Of a stretch of DNA of 64,000 nucleotides, positions 1-10,393 are shown piece by piece. The stretch is from Dactylis glomerata (Eukaryota > Streptophyta > Magnoliopsida > Poales > Poaceae): NCBI GenBank assembly GCA_007115705.1, contig QXEO01000382.1, positions 4,826,977-4,890,976 of the forward strand. Reading direction: 5' to 3'. A model generated the notes under the pieces. That model was not told the DNA's origin. It saw only the letters and a list, made by a program, of their open reading frames with translations, and did not search any database. The position numbers and the translations under genes were made by a program. Each line of letters begins with the position of its first letter. Positions within the stretch are counted from its first letter, which is position 1.

Positions 1-2
1 AA

Positions 3-254
3 CTCGGTTCACCTATAAAGGTTGTTGATACTAATGATGAGGAGACCGAAATACCTATACCTTGCAAGCTTTTGGGATTGTGTGAAGCCTTCGAAAATAA
101 TTTTGCCTGGATCTGTCCTGAAAATCTTTTTGATGAAAGTAGTGTACCGAAGCATGATCACAAAGGGTCTTCTAAAACTTATGTGGATGAAATACAATGC
201 CTTATTGATAAGACCTCTGCAGTTGATATTAATGCTTCATCTGATATTACTTGA
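3..254 (+). CDS. 3' end of unrecognised retroelement ORF (element A copy)
   Basis: This is the last 83 codons of the ORF found complete in elements D, E and G. It contains the conserved WICPENLF motif and the basic segment KHDHKGSSKTY, and ends in ASSDIT before TGA. The reading frame is open to the window edge. It matches element D almost codon for codon over its first half, including the segment VVDTNDEETEIP. I do not recognise the protein family; it lacks gag zinc knuckle, protease, RT or integrase motifs. It lies in the slot that holds gag-protease in elements B and F. Confidence 0.6.
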   Translation, partial: LGSPIKVVDTNDEETEIPIPCKLLGLCEAFENNFAWICPENLFDESSVPKHDHKGSSKTYVDEIQCLIDKTSAVDINASSDIT

Positions 255-2835
255 TTCGCAATTTTCTGCGCCTAGCTCAAAGGCGTTAAAGAAAAGCACT
301 CTTGGGAGATAACCCAATGTTTTCTTTTCAGTACTTTTTCTTTTATTTGAGTCTTGGAAGTCATTACTACTGTAATGACCGCTCCTTATCTTGTTTATTT
401 CGTTTTTGTGCCAAGAGAAGCCTCTAATTTGAGTGAGGTAAAGATTTGGGGATGTTGCTGTCCTGAAACTGTTTTTAGTGCTGCACCGTAAAAATTCGTG
501 AAAATTCTCTGTTTATCTTTTAGACCTGCGATTTCTTGTGCATATGCCCCAGGTTATATCCAAACTTTTTTTAGTTGAACACTTTTTGATTTGAGCAACA
601 GAAAATCCCTCAAAAATTCGACCTTTGTCAGCTGTTCAGTTTTGACAGATTTCTGCCAATATTTGTGTTTGCCACTTTATCGCTTTCTTTTGAGTTCTTT
701 TGATCATGGAACTTTTGGGGAGGTTGCTACAATAGTATATTATATATATGTGGTGGTTTTGAGTTGAAACCTGAAGCAAATAGAGGATTGATTATATGTT
801 ATGCTTGCACTAATGTTGCTAATAGATTTGTGTTTAGTTTTGTATGAAGGAAGTTTTCAAGTGTAGGGATTGGAGAATGATGAGATGAGTTGAAGAATGG
901 ACAAAAGCTCAAGCTTGGGGATGCCCATGCATCACCCCAAGAAATATCCAAGAAGTACAAGCGTCAAAGCTTGGGGATGCCCCCGAGGCACCCCTTCTTC
1001 ATCGGCAAAAATCAGGTCACCTTTCAAAACACTATATTTTTATTGCTTCATGCACTATGTGTTTTTTCTTGGAGCGTCAGTTGTTTTAGTTTTATTAGTT
1101 GGTTTAGTTTGTTTGTTTGCTGCAATAAATGGTTGGACCCCAACAAATTTTCTTTGGAGGAGATGTACTCGTTTTCATTTGCAAAGAACGCTCAGTTTTT
1201 CACTCTTATCGTTCATCGAGCGTTCTTCTTTTTCTGCTACTGCTTTTGGTTTTCATTTTCGCCTTGATTTGCGTTCAGATCTTGTCATATCTTTTCATCA
1301 AGGTGTATTTTTGCCTCTGATATTTATTGGTTTTCATCAAAAGAGGTGTCTTTAAAAATTTCAAATGGTGTTGGAAAAGAGAAAAAGCTTTGTGCAAAAT
1401 AGTGGTACAAGAAGGAGCTTGTGTAGACTGCGGCTTAGGCTTTTTCATGTCATGCTTGATGTCTTTTTGATAGTATGCTTAGTGGTTTTGCTGTAGCATG
1501 ACTTGTCTCAAATAACTGAGATTGCTTAATGAGCCTTTGAAAAAATCATGCGTTGTTTTTATTGTATGGAAGCATTATTTTGGTTTTCTCCTTGATGCTT
1601 TATTTGGGTTGACTTGGCTCATGCTCACACATGTTAGACTCTCACAAAGTCGCTAATAGCCTTCATGATCATTTAGTTTTTGACTTTTGATGCCATCTTA
1701 TGCTTCTTTTAATGTCGCTTTGTCGCTTTGCATGATTATGGCCATTATTGCTCTCTTAGTTGGTCGCTCCCAGTCTTTTGCTAGCCCTCGCCTTGTACTG
1801 AGTATGAGCTCTACTCGTGCATCCAACTCCTAAAAACCAAGTTTGTCATTGTGTCCACTATAAATTCCTATGCATGGTATTTGTAAGCCATTCCAAAGTA
1901 AAATTTTCTTGTGCTACCTTTCAAAAACCTTCAAAACACTTCTCGTTTTGTGACACTGTTTTCAGCTCATGGGGACGTAGTGGTCGGATTTGCTATCTTC
2001 CATATTGCTTATTCCAAAAAGAAAAAAAAAGAAAAAGAAAGAAAAAAGGCACTCCTCCATGGAAAGTGAATGTTGGTGGGCACCCGATGGAATCAGTTAG
2101 CCATGGTTTGTGAAAGGAAAAAGGTGGGGAGGAGTGCCAAGCTTTATAAAAGAGCACAAGAGTGCCAATCTCTCTCTCAAAAACTTGCTTCATTTTTGTA
2201 TGGAAGATAGTAAGAACCCCATTGCCAGTCGTTGACAAAGACAACCACCTCTCAAAATCAAGTTTTATCTCTCTGTTTTACAAATGAAAAGCTCTAGCAC
2301 ATGTTTAATCACTGCTTCCCTCTGTGAAGGGCCTTTCTTTTACTTTTATGTTGAGTCACCACCTTCTTTCTTTATGCACCATTAAGAGAGCATAGTTGTC
2401 ATTCTTAGTGTGATATGCATTGTCCCAAAGTTCATTGATTGATTCATATTGTTGGTTTCACTTGTTCTTAAATTATTTGTATCTAGTCGCCCTCTTAAAC
2501 TTGAAGGTGTCCTATGCATTTATGTTTTGCTCTCTTTGAAGGACAAGCTGAAAACCTTTTGTATGTTTTTCCTTATGATTTGAACACACGTTTGACTTTC
2601 ATTGTTTCATTTTCATGATCTTTTGTTTGTGTTCATTTGCATGTTTACAACACGGTTGCTAAGTTCTTATTGTCATGATTATATCTTCATGCCCATGTTT
2701 TAAGTTCTATTGATCCCAGCTCACCAATGCTTACATATATGATCAAGATTGTGTAGGTGCATGTCACCTCAAAAATTATTCTTTTGTTATCACTTACCTA
2801 CTCGAGGACGAGCAAGAGTTAAGCTTGGGGATGCT
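255..2835 (+). other. Non-coding internal region of element A
   Basis: This long untranslated region lies between the ORF stop and the polypurine tract. Homologous blocks occur in B, D, E and G with different internal deletions: A keeps a stretch at about 1370-1860 that B lacks, and lacks the stretch B carries at about 9050-9850. It has two near-copies of the polypurine motif (CAAGCTTGGGGATGC at 910-924 and a second at about 966-980), each followed by a CACCCC-type inverted arm. Short ORFs across it recur in every copy because the DNA is repeated, with no recognisable domain. Confidence 0.75.
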
Positions 2836-4429
2836 TGATACGTCTCAAACGTATCTATAATTTTTGATGCTCCATGCTTGTTTTTACACCATTTGCCTAT
2901 TGTTTCGTTACACTTAGTGGCATTTTTATGCATTTTCCGGAACTAACCTATTAACGAAGTGCCACAGTGCCAGTTCCCTGTTTTCTGCTGTTTTTGTGTT
3001 CCAGAGTGATACACAGGAAATATTCTCGGAATTGGACGAAACAAGTTCCCGAAGTCTTATTTTACCCGGAAGCTTCCAGAGATCCGAAGGAGAGTAGGAG
3101 GCAAGGGACCAGGGGCCCACACGCACAGGTGGCGCGGCCAGCCCCTGGCCCGCGCCACCCCCGTGTGTGGCCGCCTGGCCCCTCCTCTGACATCGCCCCT
3201 TCGCCTATAAAGACCCCCCGACGAGAAAAACCTAAGGACCCGATCAGTTTTCCAGAACACATCGCGATCCGCCGCCGCCGTCGACCCGAAGATCGGGAGG
3301 GTCCAGAAGCTCTTCCCGGCACCCTGCCGGAGAGGGGAATCGCCACCGGAGGTCTTCTTCATCACCATGCTTGCCTCCGGAGCGATGAGTGAGTAGTCTA
3401 CCTTGGACTATGGGTCCATAGCAGCAGCTAGATGGTTGTCTTCTCCACTATGTGCTTCATGTTTAGATCTCATGAGCTGCCCTACATGATTGAGATCACC
3501 GTTATGTAATTCTACATGTTTGGTTTGTTGGGATCCGATGAATATTGGTGTTTATGATTAAGTTGCTGTACTAAATTATATCTTTTGTTATCTCTATGTT
3601 GTTTATGATCTTGCATGCTCTCCGTTGTTAGTAGCTATCTTGGCCGAGTAGTTGCTAGTGACTCCAAGAGGGGGTATTTATGCTCGATAGTGGGTTCATG
3701 CCTCTATTTCACCTGGGGGAGTGACAGAAACCTCTAAGGTGGTAGATGTGCTGTTGCTACTAGGGAGAAAACAACATTCATATGCTCAAGGGCATATGCT
3801 TTGTTTACATTACACACTTTGCTTAATGCAATTATCTGTTGTTCGCAACTTAATACTTCTAGGGTGTTCGGATTGATATCCCAGGGAGTGGATTATTAGT
3901 CATAGATGCAGTTGGATGGCGGTCTATGTATTTTGTTGTAATGCCCAGAGTAAATCTCATAGTGATCTTCTTGACATATCACGTTATCTTTATTCTATCA
4001 ATTGCCCAACTGTAATTTGTTTACCCAGCATGTGTTATTTTATCTATGGAGAGACACCACTAGTGAACTGTGGACCCCGGTCCTATTTCCATCATATTGC
4101 TATCACCTGTTTACTTTACTTGTACTGTTTACTTTACTCGCATACTATATTGTTTTCCACTCGATACACTCATAACCTTTGTTTCAAGCAAACCGGTGAG
4201 ATTGACAACCTCATCGCAAGTTGGGAACAAAGTATTTGTTTGTGTGTGTGCAGGTTCCACAACACCTTCAGTCGTCATTGTCTCTCCTCTCCTGTTCGAT
4301 AACCTTGGTTTCTTAAACTGAGGGAAAACTTGCTGCTACACTCATCATACCTTCCTCTTGGGGTTCCCAACGGGCTGGTTATTCACCACGCACAAGGACA
4401 GTCTACTCCACATCAACAAGGGATCAGCA
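2836..4429 (+). repeat. 3' LTR of element A (1594 bp)
   Basis: The LTR starts TGATACGTCTCAAACG directly after the polypurine tract and ends GGGATCAGCA. A TATA box (TATAAAG, 3206-3212) follows a GC-rich block and precedes the presumed transcription start. The length equals the 5' LTR of G (1594 bp) and E (1595 bp), so this belongs to the shorter LTR subfamily. A 128-codon ORF at 3916-4302 recurs in every LTR of the family and is regarded as chance conservation. Confidence 0.85.
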
Positions 4430-5672
4430 CCCTTCGCCTATAAAGACCCCCCGACGGAAAAAACCTAAGTACCCGATCAGATTTCCAGAACACATCGCGA
4501 TCCGCCGCCGCCGTCGACCCGAAGATCGGGAGGGTCCAGAAGCTCTTCCCGGCACCCTGCCGGAGAGGGGAATCGCCACCGGAGGTCTTCTTCATCGCCA
4601 TGCTTGCCTCCGGAGCGATGAGTGAGTAGTCTACCTTGGACTATGGGTCCATAGCAGTAGCTAGATGGTTGTCTCCTCCACCATGTGCTTCATGTTTAGA
4701 TCTCATGAGCTGCCCTACATGATTGAGATCACCGTTATGTAATTCTACATGTTTGGTTTGTTGGGATCCGATGAATATTGGTGTTTATGATTAAGTTGTT
4801 GTACTGAATTATATCTTTTGTTATCTCTATGTTGTTTATGATCTTGCATGCTCTCCGTTGTTAGTAGCTATCTTGGCCGAGTAGTTGCTAGTGACTCCAA
4901 GAGGGGGTATTTATGCTCAATAGTGGGTTCATGCCTCTATTTCACCTGGGGGAGTGACAGAAACCTCTAAGGTGGTAGATGTGCTGTTGCTACTAGGGAG
5001 AAAACAACATTCATATGCTCAAGGGCATATGCTTTGTTTACATTACACACTTTGCTTAATGCAATTATCTGTTGTTCGCAACTTAATACTTCCAGGGTGT
5101 TTGGATTGATATCCCCGGGAGTGGATTATTAGTCATAGAAGCAGTTGGATGGCGGTCTATGTATTTTGTTGTAATGCCCAGAGTAAATCTCATAGTGATC
5201 TTCTTGACATATCACGTTATATTTATTCTATCAATTGCGCAACTGTAATTTGTTTACCCAGCATGTGTTATTTTATCTATGGAGAGACACCACTAGTGAA
5301 CTATGGACCCCGGTCCTATTTCCATCATATTGCTATCACCTGTTTACTTTACTCGTACTGTTTACTTTACTCGCATACTATATTGTTTTCCACTCGATAC
5401 GCTTATAACCTTTGTTTCAAGCAAACCGGTGAGATTGACAACCTCATCGCAAGTTGGGAACAAAGTATTTGTTTGTGTGTGTGCAGGTTCCGCATAACCT
5501 TCAGTCGTCATTGTCTCTCCTCTCCTGATCGATAAACCTTGGTATCTTAACTGAGGGAAAACTCGCCGCTATATTCATCATACCTTCCTCTTGGGGTTCC
5601 CAACGGGCTGGTTATCCACCACGCACAAGGACAGTCTGCTCCGACGTCAACTATACACCACCACACGCAGCA
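4430..5672 (+). repeat. 5' LTR of element B, right part
   Basis: This is homologous to B's 3' LTR from 10756 onward, starting five bases after the CCCTT target and running through the TATA box (TATAAAG, 4439-4445) to the LTR end GCAGCA. Both B LTRs share the variant terminus ending CACACGCAGCA, which differs from the GATCAGCA ending of A, E and G, so they are a genuine pair. Confidence 0.85.
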
Positions 5673-5682
5673 GCTAGTTTTC

Positions 5683-5700
5683 TGGCGCCGTTGCCGGGGA
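5683..5700 (+). other. Primer binding site of B (tRNA-Asp type)
   Basis: The 18 bases TGGCGCCGTTGCCGGGGA lie 10 bases inside the LTR end. This is the primer site usual for Athila-type Gypsy elements, complementary to the 3' end of tRNA-Asp; minus-strand DNA synthesis would prime here. Confidence 0.8.
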
Positions 5701-5861
5701 GGAAGAGAAGACTTCTGCGAGGGGAGTTTTTCGCACACACATCCTTTACTTTGTTATTGTTTTGCTTTACTTTATTTTACCTGCATTGCTTTTTATCAAA
5801 AACCCAAAAAAATTAGAATCCTTGGTAGTTGTTTTTACTTGTTTACTTTCATTTTGCTGAA

Positions 5862-7925
5862 ATGGCCAATCCTGAAAACACCAAGTTGTGTGACTTTACT
5901 AGCACAAACAATGGTGATTTTATCTGCACTCCTATTGCACCACCTATTCCTGCTGCAAACTTTTATGAGATTAAGCCTGCTTTATTGAACCTTGTTATGA
6001 AAGAGCAATTTTCTGGTGCTAGTACTGAAGATGCTGCAGCTCATCTCAACAATTTTGTTGAGCTATGTGAGATGCAGAAATATAAGGATGTTGACAGTGA
6101 TATTATTAAGCTCAAGTTGTTTCCTTTTTCTTTGAGAGGAAAAGCTAAAGATTGGTTGCTGTCTTTGACTAAGAATAGTATTGATTCATGGGCTAAGTGT
6201 AAGGATGCTTTTATTGGTAGATACTATCCTCCTGCTAAGATTATATCCTTGCGTAGCAATATTATGAAGTTTACTCAGTTTGATAATGAACATGTTGCTC
6301 AAGCTTGGGAAAGAATGAAATCTATGATAAAGAATTGCCCCACTCATGGACTGACTACTTGGATGATTATCCAAACTTTTTATGCAGGACTGAATTTTTC
6401 TTCAAGGAACCTACTTGATTCAGCTGCTGGAGGCACTTTTATGTCCCTTACCTTGGGCGCCGCATCAAAGCTACTTGACAACATGATGGTAAATTATTCT
6501 GAATGGCACACCGAGAGAGCTCCACAAGGTAAGAAGGTAAATTATGTTGAGGAAACCTCTTCCTTGAATGATAAGATTGATACCATTATGGCTATGCTTG
6601 CTAATGATAGGACTCATGTTGATCCTAATAATGTTCCTTTGGCCTCTCTGGTTGCTCAAGAAGAGCATGTTGATGTGAATTTCATTAGAAATAATAATTT
6701 TAACAACAATGCTTATAGAAACAATTTTGCTAGTAACAATTATAGGCCGTATCCTTCTACCAATGGTAATGGTTATGGTAACTCTTATGGTAATTCCTAC
6801 AACAACACTAGGACCGCGCCCTCCGAGCTTGAGGTAATGCTCAAGGACTTCATCGGTAAGCAAACTGCTTTTAACAAGTCTGTTGAGGAAAAGTTAGGCA
6901 AAATTGATATTCTTTCTTCTAAAATTGATAGCCTTGCTCATGATGTTGAACTTCTGAAATTAAAAGTGTTTCCTAATGATGTGAAAGAGAGCAATGTTCT
7001 TGCTACCGCTAATGCTATCCAAGTTGGAATTGATGAAAATATTAGATTGTTAGCGGAATTGCATGCAAGGTGGGAAAGAGAAGATGAGATGGCTAGAGAG
7101 ATGAAGGTATGTACCATTACTACCTCTAATGATGTTGCTCCTACTGGTAGCAATCCTCTTACTTTGATTGGTGTAGAGAAAACTCCCACTCCTTGTGTTA
7201 AAAAGCCTAAAACTGCCAAAACTTTTTCTCAAAAGAGTGCTGAAATTTTTCAGAGTGTGGGAGATGATAGCTCTATTTCTTTAAATGATTTTGATGTTGA
7301 TGGCTGCAATATATCTGAAGTAATTTTGTTCTTGCAAAATCTTGCTTTGACTCCCAATGCTAGTTCTTTAAATATTGCTTTTACTAAGCATATTACCAAT
7401 GTTCTCATAAAGATTAGGGATGAAAAGTTGAAGCAAAAAGCCTCTGTTCCCAAGAAGTTAGAAGATGGTTGGGAACCCATCATTGATATGCATGTTAATG
7501 GTTATGATTGCCATGCTTTATGTGATCTAGGTGCTAGTATTTCTATCATGCCTAGAAAGATTTATGACATGCTTGATTTACCACCGCTTGAAAAGTGTTA
7601 TTTTGATGTTCCTATTGCTGATGTTGCTAAGAAGAAACCTTTGGGAAGAATTAATGATGTTCTTATTGTGGTTAACAATAACCTTGTTCCCGTTGATTTT
7701 CTTGTTATGGACGTTGAATGCCATGCTTCATGTCCTATTATTTTGGGAAGACCCTTTCTTCAAACTGTAGGTGCCATCATTGATATGAGGGAAGGCACCA
7801 TCAAATATCAATTCCCACTAAAGAAAGGTATGGAACACTTCCCTAGGAAAAGAAAGAAATTACTTTTTGACTCTACTCTTAGAGCAAATTATGAGCTTGA
7901 TGCTTCATCACTTGATATTACTTGA
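5862..7925 (+). CDS. Gag-protease polyprotein, non-autonomous Gypsy element
   Basis: The protein has about 687 residues from the ATG at 5862. I chose that start because element F's gag begins at the matching codon (MATPQN against MANPEN); an upstream in-frame ATG at 5829 adds 11 unconserved residues. The order is a retrotransposon gag region (residues ~40-220, with FPFSLRGKAKDWLLSL), an Asn/Tyr-rich linker (~270-320), a predicted coiled coil (~325-375), and an aspartic protease-like region (~545-660) with CDLGASISIMP and ILGRPFL. The protease active-site triad reads D-L-G rather than D-T/S-G. There is no CCHC zinc knuckle. Gag would form the virus-like particle core. The ORF stops in ASSLDIT-TGA, the same end as the unrelated short ORF of other copies, and pol is absent. 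Confidence 0.85.
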   Translation: MANPENTKLCDFTSTNNGDFICTPIAPPIPAANFYEIKPALLNLVMKEQFSGASTEDAAAHLNNFVELCEMQKYKDVDSDIIKLKLFPFSLRGKAKDWLLSLTKNSIDSWAKCKDAFIGRYYPPAKIISLRSNIMKFTQFDNEHVAQAWERMKSMIKNCPTHGLTTWMIIQTFYAGLNFSSRNLLDSAAGGTFMSLTLGAASKLLDNMMVNYSEWHTERAPQGKKVNYVEETSSLNDKIDTIMAMLANDRTHVDPNNVPLASLVAQEEHVDVNFIRNNNFNNNAYRNNFASNNYRPYPSTNGNGYGNSYGNSYNNTRTAPSELEVMLKDFIGKQTAFNKSVEEKLGKIDILSSKIDSLAHDVELLKLKVFPNDVKESNVLATANAIQVGIDENIRLLAELHARWEREDEMAREMKVCTITTSNDVAPTGSNPLTLIGVEKTPTPCVKKPKTAKTFSQKSAEIFQSVGDDSSISLNDFDVDGCNISEVILFLQNLALTPNASSLNIAFTKHITNVLIKIRDEKLKQKASVPKKLEDGWEPIIDMHVNGYDCHALCDLGASISIMPRKIYDMLDLPPLEKCYFDVPIADVAKKKPLGRINDVLIVVNNNLVPVDFLVMDVECHASCPIILGRPFLQTVGAIIDMREGTIKYQFPLKKGMEHFPRKRKKLLFDSTLRANYELDASSLDIT

Positions 7926-10393
7926 TTCGCAATTTTCTGCGCCTAGCTCAAAGGCGTTAAAGAAAAGCACTCTTGGGAGATAACCCAATGTTTTCTTTTC
8001 AGTAATTTTTCTTTTATTTGAGTCTTGGAAGTCATTACTACTGTAATGACCGCTCCTTATCTTGTTTATTTCGTTTTTGTGCCAAGAGAAGCCTCTAATT
8101 TGAGTGAGGTAAAGATTTGGGGATGTTGCTGTCCTGAAACTGTTTTTGGTGCTGCACCGTAAAAATTCGTGAAAATTCTCTGTTTATCTTTTGGACCTGC
8201 GATTTCTTGTGCATATGCCCCAGGTTATATCCAAACTTTTCTTAGTTGAACACTTTTTTATTTGAGCAACATAAGATCACTCAAAAATTCGACCTTTGTC
8301 AGCTGTTCAGTTTTGACAGATTTCTGCCAATATTTGTGTTTGCCACTTTATCGCTTTCTTTTGAGTTCTTTTGATCATGAAACTTTTGGGCAGGTTGCTA
8401 CAGTAGTATTTGCTATATATGTGGTGGTTTTGAGTTGAAACCTGAAGCAAATAGAGGATTTATTATATGTTATGCCTACACTAATGTTGCTAATAGAATT
8501 GTGTTTAGTTTTGTATGAAGGAAGTTTTCAAGTGTAGGGATTGGAGAATGATGAGATGAGTTGAAGAATGGACAAAAGCTCAAGCTTGGGGATGCCCATG
8601 CATCACCCCAAGAAATATCCAAGAAGTACAAGCGTCAAAGCTTGGGGATGCCCCCGAGGCACCCCTTCTTCATCGGCAAAAATCAGGTCACCTTTCAAAA
8701 CACTATATTTTTATTGCTTCATGCACTATGTGTTTTTTCTTGGAGCGTCAGTTGTTTTAGTTTTATTAGTTGGTTTAGTTTGTTTGTTTGCTGCAATAAA
8801 TGGTTGGACCCCAACAAATTTTCTTTGGAGGAGATGTACTCGTTTTCATTTGCAAAGAACGCTCAGTTTTTCACTCTTATCGTTCATCGAGCGTTCTTCT
8901 TTTTCTGCTACTGCTTTTGGTTTTCATTTTCGCCTTGATTTGCGTTCAGATCTTGTCATATCTTTTCATCAAGGTGTATTTTTGCCTCTGATATTTATTG
9001 GTTTTCATCAAAAGAGGTGTCTTTAAAAATTTCAAATGGTGTCAAAGTTTTCCAAAGTGTCCACCATACATACCTACTAGCAATTTGCTATTCCAAGTAA
9101 ATTTGACTTGCTTTTATTTTCTCTTCAAATTAAACTCTTACCAGTGTTATGCGAAACTCGGTTAGTAAAGCTCTCACGAACCGGAAGGCACACTTTACTT
9201 TTTCCTGTTCTTAAAAATTTGACATTGTGGTCTCTTATGTTGAGTTGTTATGCTTGCAAGTTGTAAGTTGGATTTAGCCCATCCATGCTGTCATGGGCAA
9301 GCTTTCAACATTGCACTTCTTATTTGAGTTGATATCGTGATCTTTTGTTTATGGATGCCCGCGGTGTGAAATGAATTGGGAATCTTGTGGGGATCATGGA
9401 GTTTGTATATGTGTTAGGGAAACGTCGGGCCGCCAATCTAATCCATGCATAATTCATGGTGGAAATTTGCAGCATACCCATGGTGAACATTCGACGACGC
9501 ATCTCATAATAAAAAGCTAAACAAAAGGCTAATAAAAGAGATGTCGAGGTATTCATTGTCTGCTTGTCCTGTCATTTTGGTGTGGGCTTGTTCCATGTCA
9601 TCGGGCACGGAGGTACCCCATTGGCGGTTCTCAATGATATGCATATACTTACAATGACAAGAGCCTTGCTTGGGACTCTAAGTAAAGTAGCATGAGGTTT
9701 GGGTACTCGTATTCACGGGACACGAGGTTTTCAACTTATGATTTGTCAAGCATATGCATCATAATTGTTCTCGCATTAACTTTAACCATTCAAGATGCTT
9801 ATGATGGGGGCAATGAGAGCTCAAAGCCGGTAAGTACCATAATTTTTGAAGGTTATAAAACTTGCAATCACTGCTTCCCTCTGCGAAGGGCCTTTCTTTT
9901 ACTTTTATGTTGAGTCACCACCTTCTTTCTTTATGCACCATTAAAAGAGCATAGTTGTCATTCTTAGTGTGATATGCATTGTCCCAAAGTTCATTGATTG
10001 ATTCATATTGTTGGTTTCACTTGTTCTTAAATTATTTGTATCTAGTCGCCCTCTTAAACTTGAAGGTGTCCTATGCATTTATGTTTTGCTCTCTTTGAAG
10101 GACAAGCTGAAAACCATTTGTATGTTTTTCCTTATGATTTGAACACACGTTCGACTTTCATTGTTTCATTTTCATGATCTTTTGTTTGTGTTCATTTGCA
10201 TGTTTACAACATGGTTGCTAAGTTCTTATTGTCATGATTATATCTTCATGCCCATGTTTTAAGTTCTAATGATCCCAGCTCACCAATGCTTACATATATG
10301 ATCAAGATTGTGTAGGTGCATGTCACCTCAAAAATTATTCTTTATTATCACTTACCTACTCGAGGACGAGCAGGAGTTAAGCTTGGGGATGCT
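7926..10393 (+). other. Non-coding internal region of element B
   Basis: This untranslated region is homologous to 255-2835 but with a different middle. It contains a segment at about 9050-9850 shared with D and G. PPT-like motifs recur near 8581-8660, and the true polypurine tract is AAGCTTGGGGATGCT at 10379-10393. No credible gene is seen. Confidence 0.75.

Larger units (their letters stand above)
1..4429 (+). mobile_element. Gypsy element A, non-autonomous, 3' part
   Basis: This is the 3' part of a Ty3/Gypsy LTR retrotransposon whose 5' LTR lies left of the window. It contains the end of a short ORF, about 2.6 kb of non-coding internal DNA, a polypurine tract (AAGCTTGGGGATGCT, 2821-2835) and a full 3' LTR. 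No reverse transcriptase or integrase is present. The LTR ends at 4429 in GATCAGCA and is followed at once by the middle of another LTR of the same family. This is best read as insertion of A into the 5' LTR of element B, with CCCTT (4430-4434) as the right target-site duplication. The left duplication is off-window. Sabrina/WHAM/Derami group is my best guess for the family. Confidence 0.8.

Noticed and set aside
890..1355. Overlapping 125- and 152-codon ORFs in the untranslated region of A, B, E and G
   Set aside because: Two overlapping frames are open at once, the D copy breaks both, and the translation is Phe/Leu-rich low complexity. The DNA may be conserved for other reasons.
3057..3368. 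Arg/Gly-rich minus-strand ORFs over the LTR TATA region, also at all other LTRs
   Set aside because: Low-complexity translation of the GC-rich leader on the antisense strand; not conserved as protein beyond the DNA identity.
3916..4302. 128-codon ORF recurring in every Gypsy LTR
   Set aside because: Its recurrence follows from LTR homology. It lies in the LTR, lacks a domain, and related ORFs in other copies change length at the C-terminus.
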